Part shown: positions 62,998 to 64,000 of the stretch, piece after piece | How positions within the stretch are numbered: the first letter of the stretch is position 1 | How the letters are laid out: the number at the start of each line of letters is the position of its first letter | From: an uncultured Clostridia bacterium | GTDB taxonomy: Bacteria; Bacillota; Clostridia; Lachnospirales; Anaerotignaceae | Length of the DNA stretch: 64,000 bases | Reading direction: 5' to 3' | NCBI GenBank assembly: GCA_944379995.1 | Contig: CALWGF010000002.1 | Location: 124,001-188,000, forward strand | Program-made: the position numbers and the translations under genes | Notes under the pieces: model-generated | What the model saw: only the letters and a program-made list of their open reading frames with translations | Told to the model about the DNA's origin: nothing | Database searches by the model: none

Positions 62998-64000
62998 TTA
63001 TAAATTGTTTATTGTTTCCATTATGTAGTCTGCCATTTGTGCAGATGTTGCACCATCTGAACGACCTGTTGTATAAACTTTCTTTTCAACATTTGTACAA
63101 ATATCAAGAGCTTTTTCAAGTTTATCAGCTTCTTCTTGATAACCGATATGTGAAAGAAGCATAACAGATGCACGAATAATGCTACAAGGGTCTGCATATA
63201 TATCTCTACCTTCTTTAACCATACGAGGTGCTGAACCATGTATTGCTTCAAACATAGCATATTTTTTACCTATATTTGCACTTCCAGCTGTACCTACGCC
63301 ACCTTGAAATTCTGCTGCTTCGTCTGTAATAATATCTCCATAAAGGTTAGGGAGAACAACAACCTGAAATTCTTGACGACGTTTTTCATCAACAAGTTTA
63401 GCTGTCATAATATCAATATACCAGTCATCAGCTGAAATGTTAGGATATTCTTTAGCTATTTCATAGAATATTTTTAAGAATTTACCGTCAGTTGCTTTTA
63501 TAATATTTGCTTTTGTAACAGCTGTAACTCTTGTTCTGTTGTTCTTTCTTGCATATTCAAAAGCTGCTCTTATAATTCTTTCTGTACCTTCTGTTGTTGC
63601 AACTGTAAAGTCAATAGAAATATCATCATCAACAGCAAAACCTTTACTTCCAAGTGTATAAGCACCTTCTGTATTTTCTCTATAAAATACCCAGTCAATG
63701 CCTTGTTCTGGTACTTTTACTGGTCTAACATTTGCAAAAAGGTCAAGTTCTTTTCTCATTGCAACATTTGCACTTTCAATATTTGGCCATGGGTCGCCTG
63801 CTCTTGGTGTAGTAGTAGGTCCTTTAAGTATAACATCACAAGCCTTGATTTCTTCAAGTACATCATCTGGTATTGCTTTCATAGCTTCAACACGTTTTTC
63901 TATTGTAAGTCCTGTAATTTCTCTTATTTCAACTTTTCCTTTTTCTATTTCTGATTTAAGAAGAAATTCCATAATTCTTTCTGCTTGTTTTGTAATTGCA
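62998..64000 (-). CDS. Isocitrate/isopropylmalate family dehydrogenase (5' partial)
   Basis: NAD(P)-dependent decarboxylating dehydrogenase, probably isocitrate dehydrogenase. At least 333 residues are visible and the frame stays open to the window edge, so the N-terminal GDGIGPE region is missing. Visible motifs are WVFYRENTEGAYTLGS, the catalytic Lys in VTKANIIKATDGKF, DDWYIDIMTAKL, LPNLYGDIITDEAAEFQGGVG and MFEAIHGSAPRM. The ATG at 63972 is internal. The ENTEGAY and GSAPRM forms suit isocitrate dehydrogenase more than LeuB; the choice is not certain. Confidence 0.9.
   Translation of the reverse strand, partial: AITKQAERIMEFLLKSEIEKGKVEIREITGLTIEKRVEAMKAIPDDVLEEIKACDVILKGPTTTPRAGDPWPNIESANVAMRKELDLFANVRPVKVPEQGIDWVFYRENTEGAYTLGSKGFAVDDDISIDFTVATTEGTERIIRAAFEYARKNNRTRVTAVTKANIIKATDGKFLKIFYEIAKEYPNISADDWYIDIMTAKLVDEKRRQEFQVVVLPNLYGDIITDEAAEFQGGVGTAGSANIGKKYAMFEAIHGSAPRMVKEGRDIYADPCSIIRASVMLLSHIGYQEEADKLEKALDICTNVEKKVYTTGRSDGATSAQMADYIMETINNL

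Overview
The window is very AT-rich DNA (roughly 30% GC by eye) from an anaerobic Firmicute of class Clostridia. A Lachnospiraceae/Anaerotignum-like lineage fits best, judging from the ecfA2-ecfT-truA-rplM-rpsI cluster, strong GGAGG ribosome sites, frequent TTG starts, a DUF3793-flavodoxin pair, an argGH/argCJBD cluster and a K+-dependent type membrane pyrophosphatase. It reads as ordinary chromosome: I see no rRNA, tRNA, CRISPR array, phage block or insertion sequence. Both edges cut genes (an ecfA2-type ATPase on the left, an isocitrate/isopropylmalate dehydrogenase on the right).

Layout. 1-6.5 kb: ECF vitamin transporter genes, an inserted acyltransferase, truA, the rplM-rpsI operon behind a structured leader, and aspS. 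6.6-8.2 kb: DUF2325, DUF3793 and flavodoxin, a probable iron/redox set with two GTTAG-N6-CTAAC palindromes, followed by a compact structured RNA candidate. 8.2-14.5 kb: a GT2/membrane protein/GtrA glycosylation trio, an FAH-family enzyme, a rubredoxin-GOGAT fusion, a PrxQ-type peroxiredoxin and a membrane protein. 14.5-22.7 kb: serC-serA (minus strand), a ClC transporter, an amidohydrolase and a polar amino-acid ABC transporter. 22.8-30 kb: a secreted serpin, a nitrilase-family amidase, exonuclease III, mscL and two mgtE paralogues, each preceded by a small ORF.

30-45 kb: addA without addB, a DUF2089 pair, a NitT/TauT-type ABC transporter with a DMT exporter, DUF1015, gltX, and the riboflavin operon ribD-E-BA-H under an FMN riboswitch with two successive terminators. 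45-64 kb: membrane pyrophosphatase, small unknown genes, a HAD phosphatase, TraX, the divergent arginine genes argGH and argC-argJ-argJ-argB-argD with ARG-box-like sites and two complete argJ copies, an HPt protein with an HD-GYP response regulator, an RsuA-type pseudouridine synthase, a Cys-rich repeat protein, wecB and the partial dehydrogenase.

How the genes work together: most units are biosynthetic (serine, arginine, riboflavin) or uptake systems (Mg2+, polar amino acids, vitamins). The most unusual signals are the paired upstream ORFs and hairpins before the two mgtE genes, the fourfold C-x5-CC protein, the serpin with a copper-amine-oxidase-like N-domain, the tandem argJ genes, and the structured RNA behind the flavodoxin gene.
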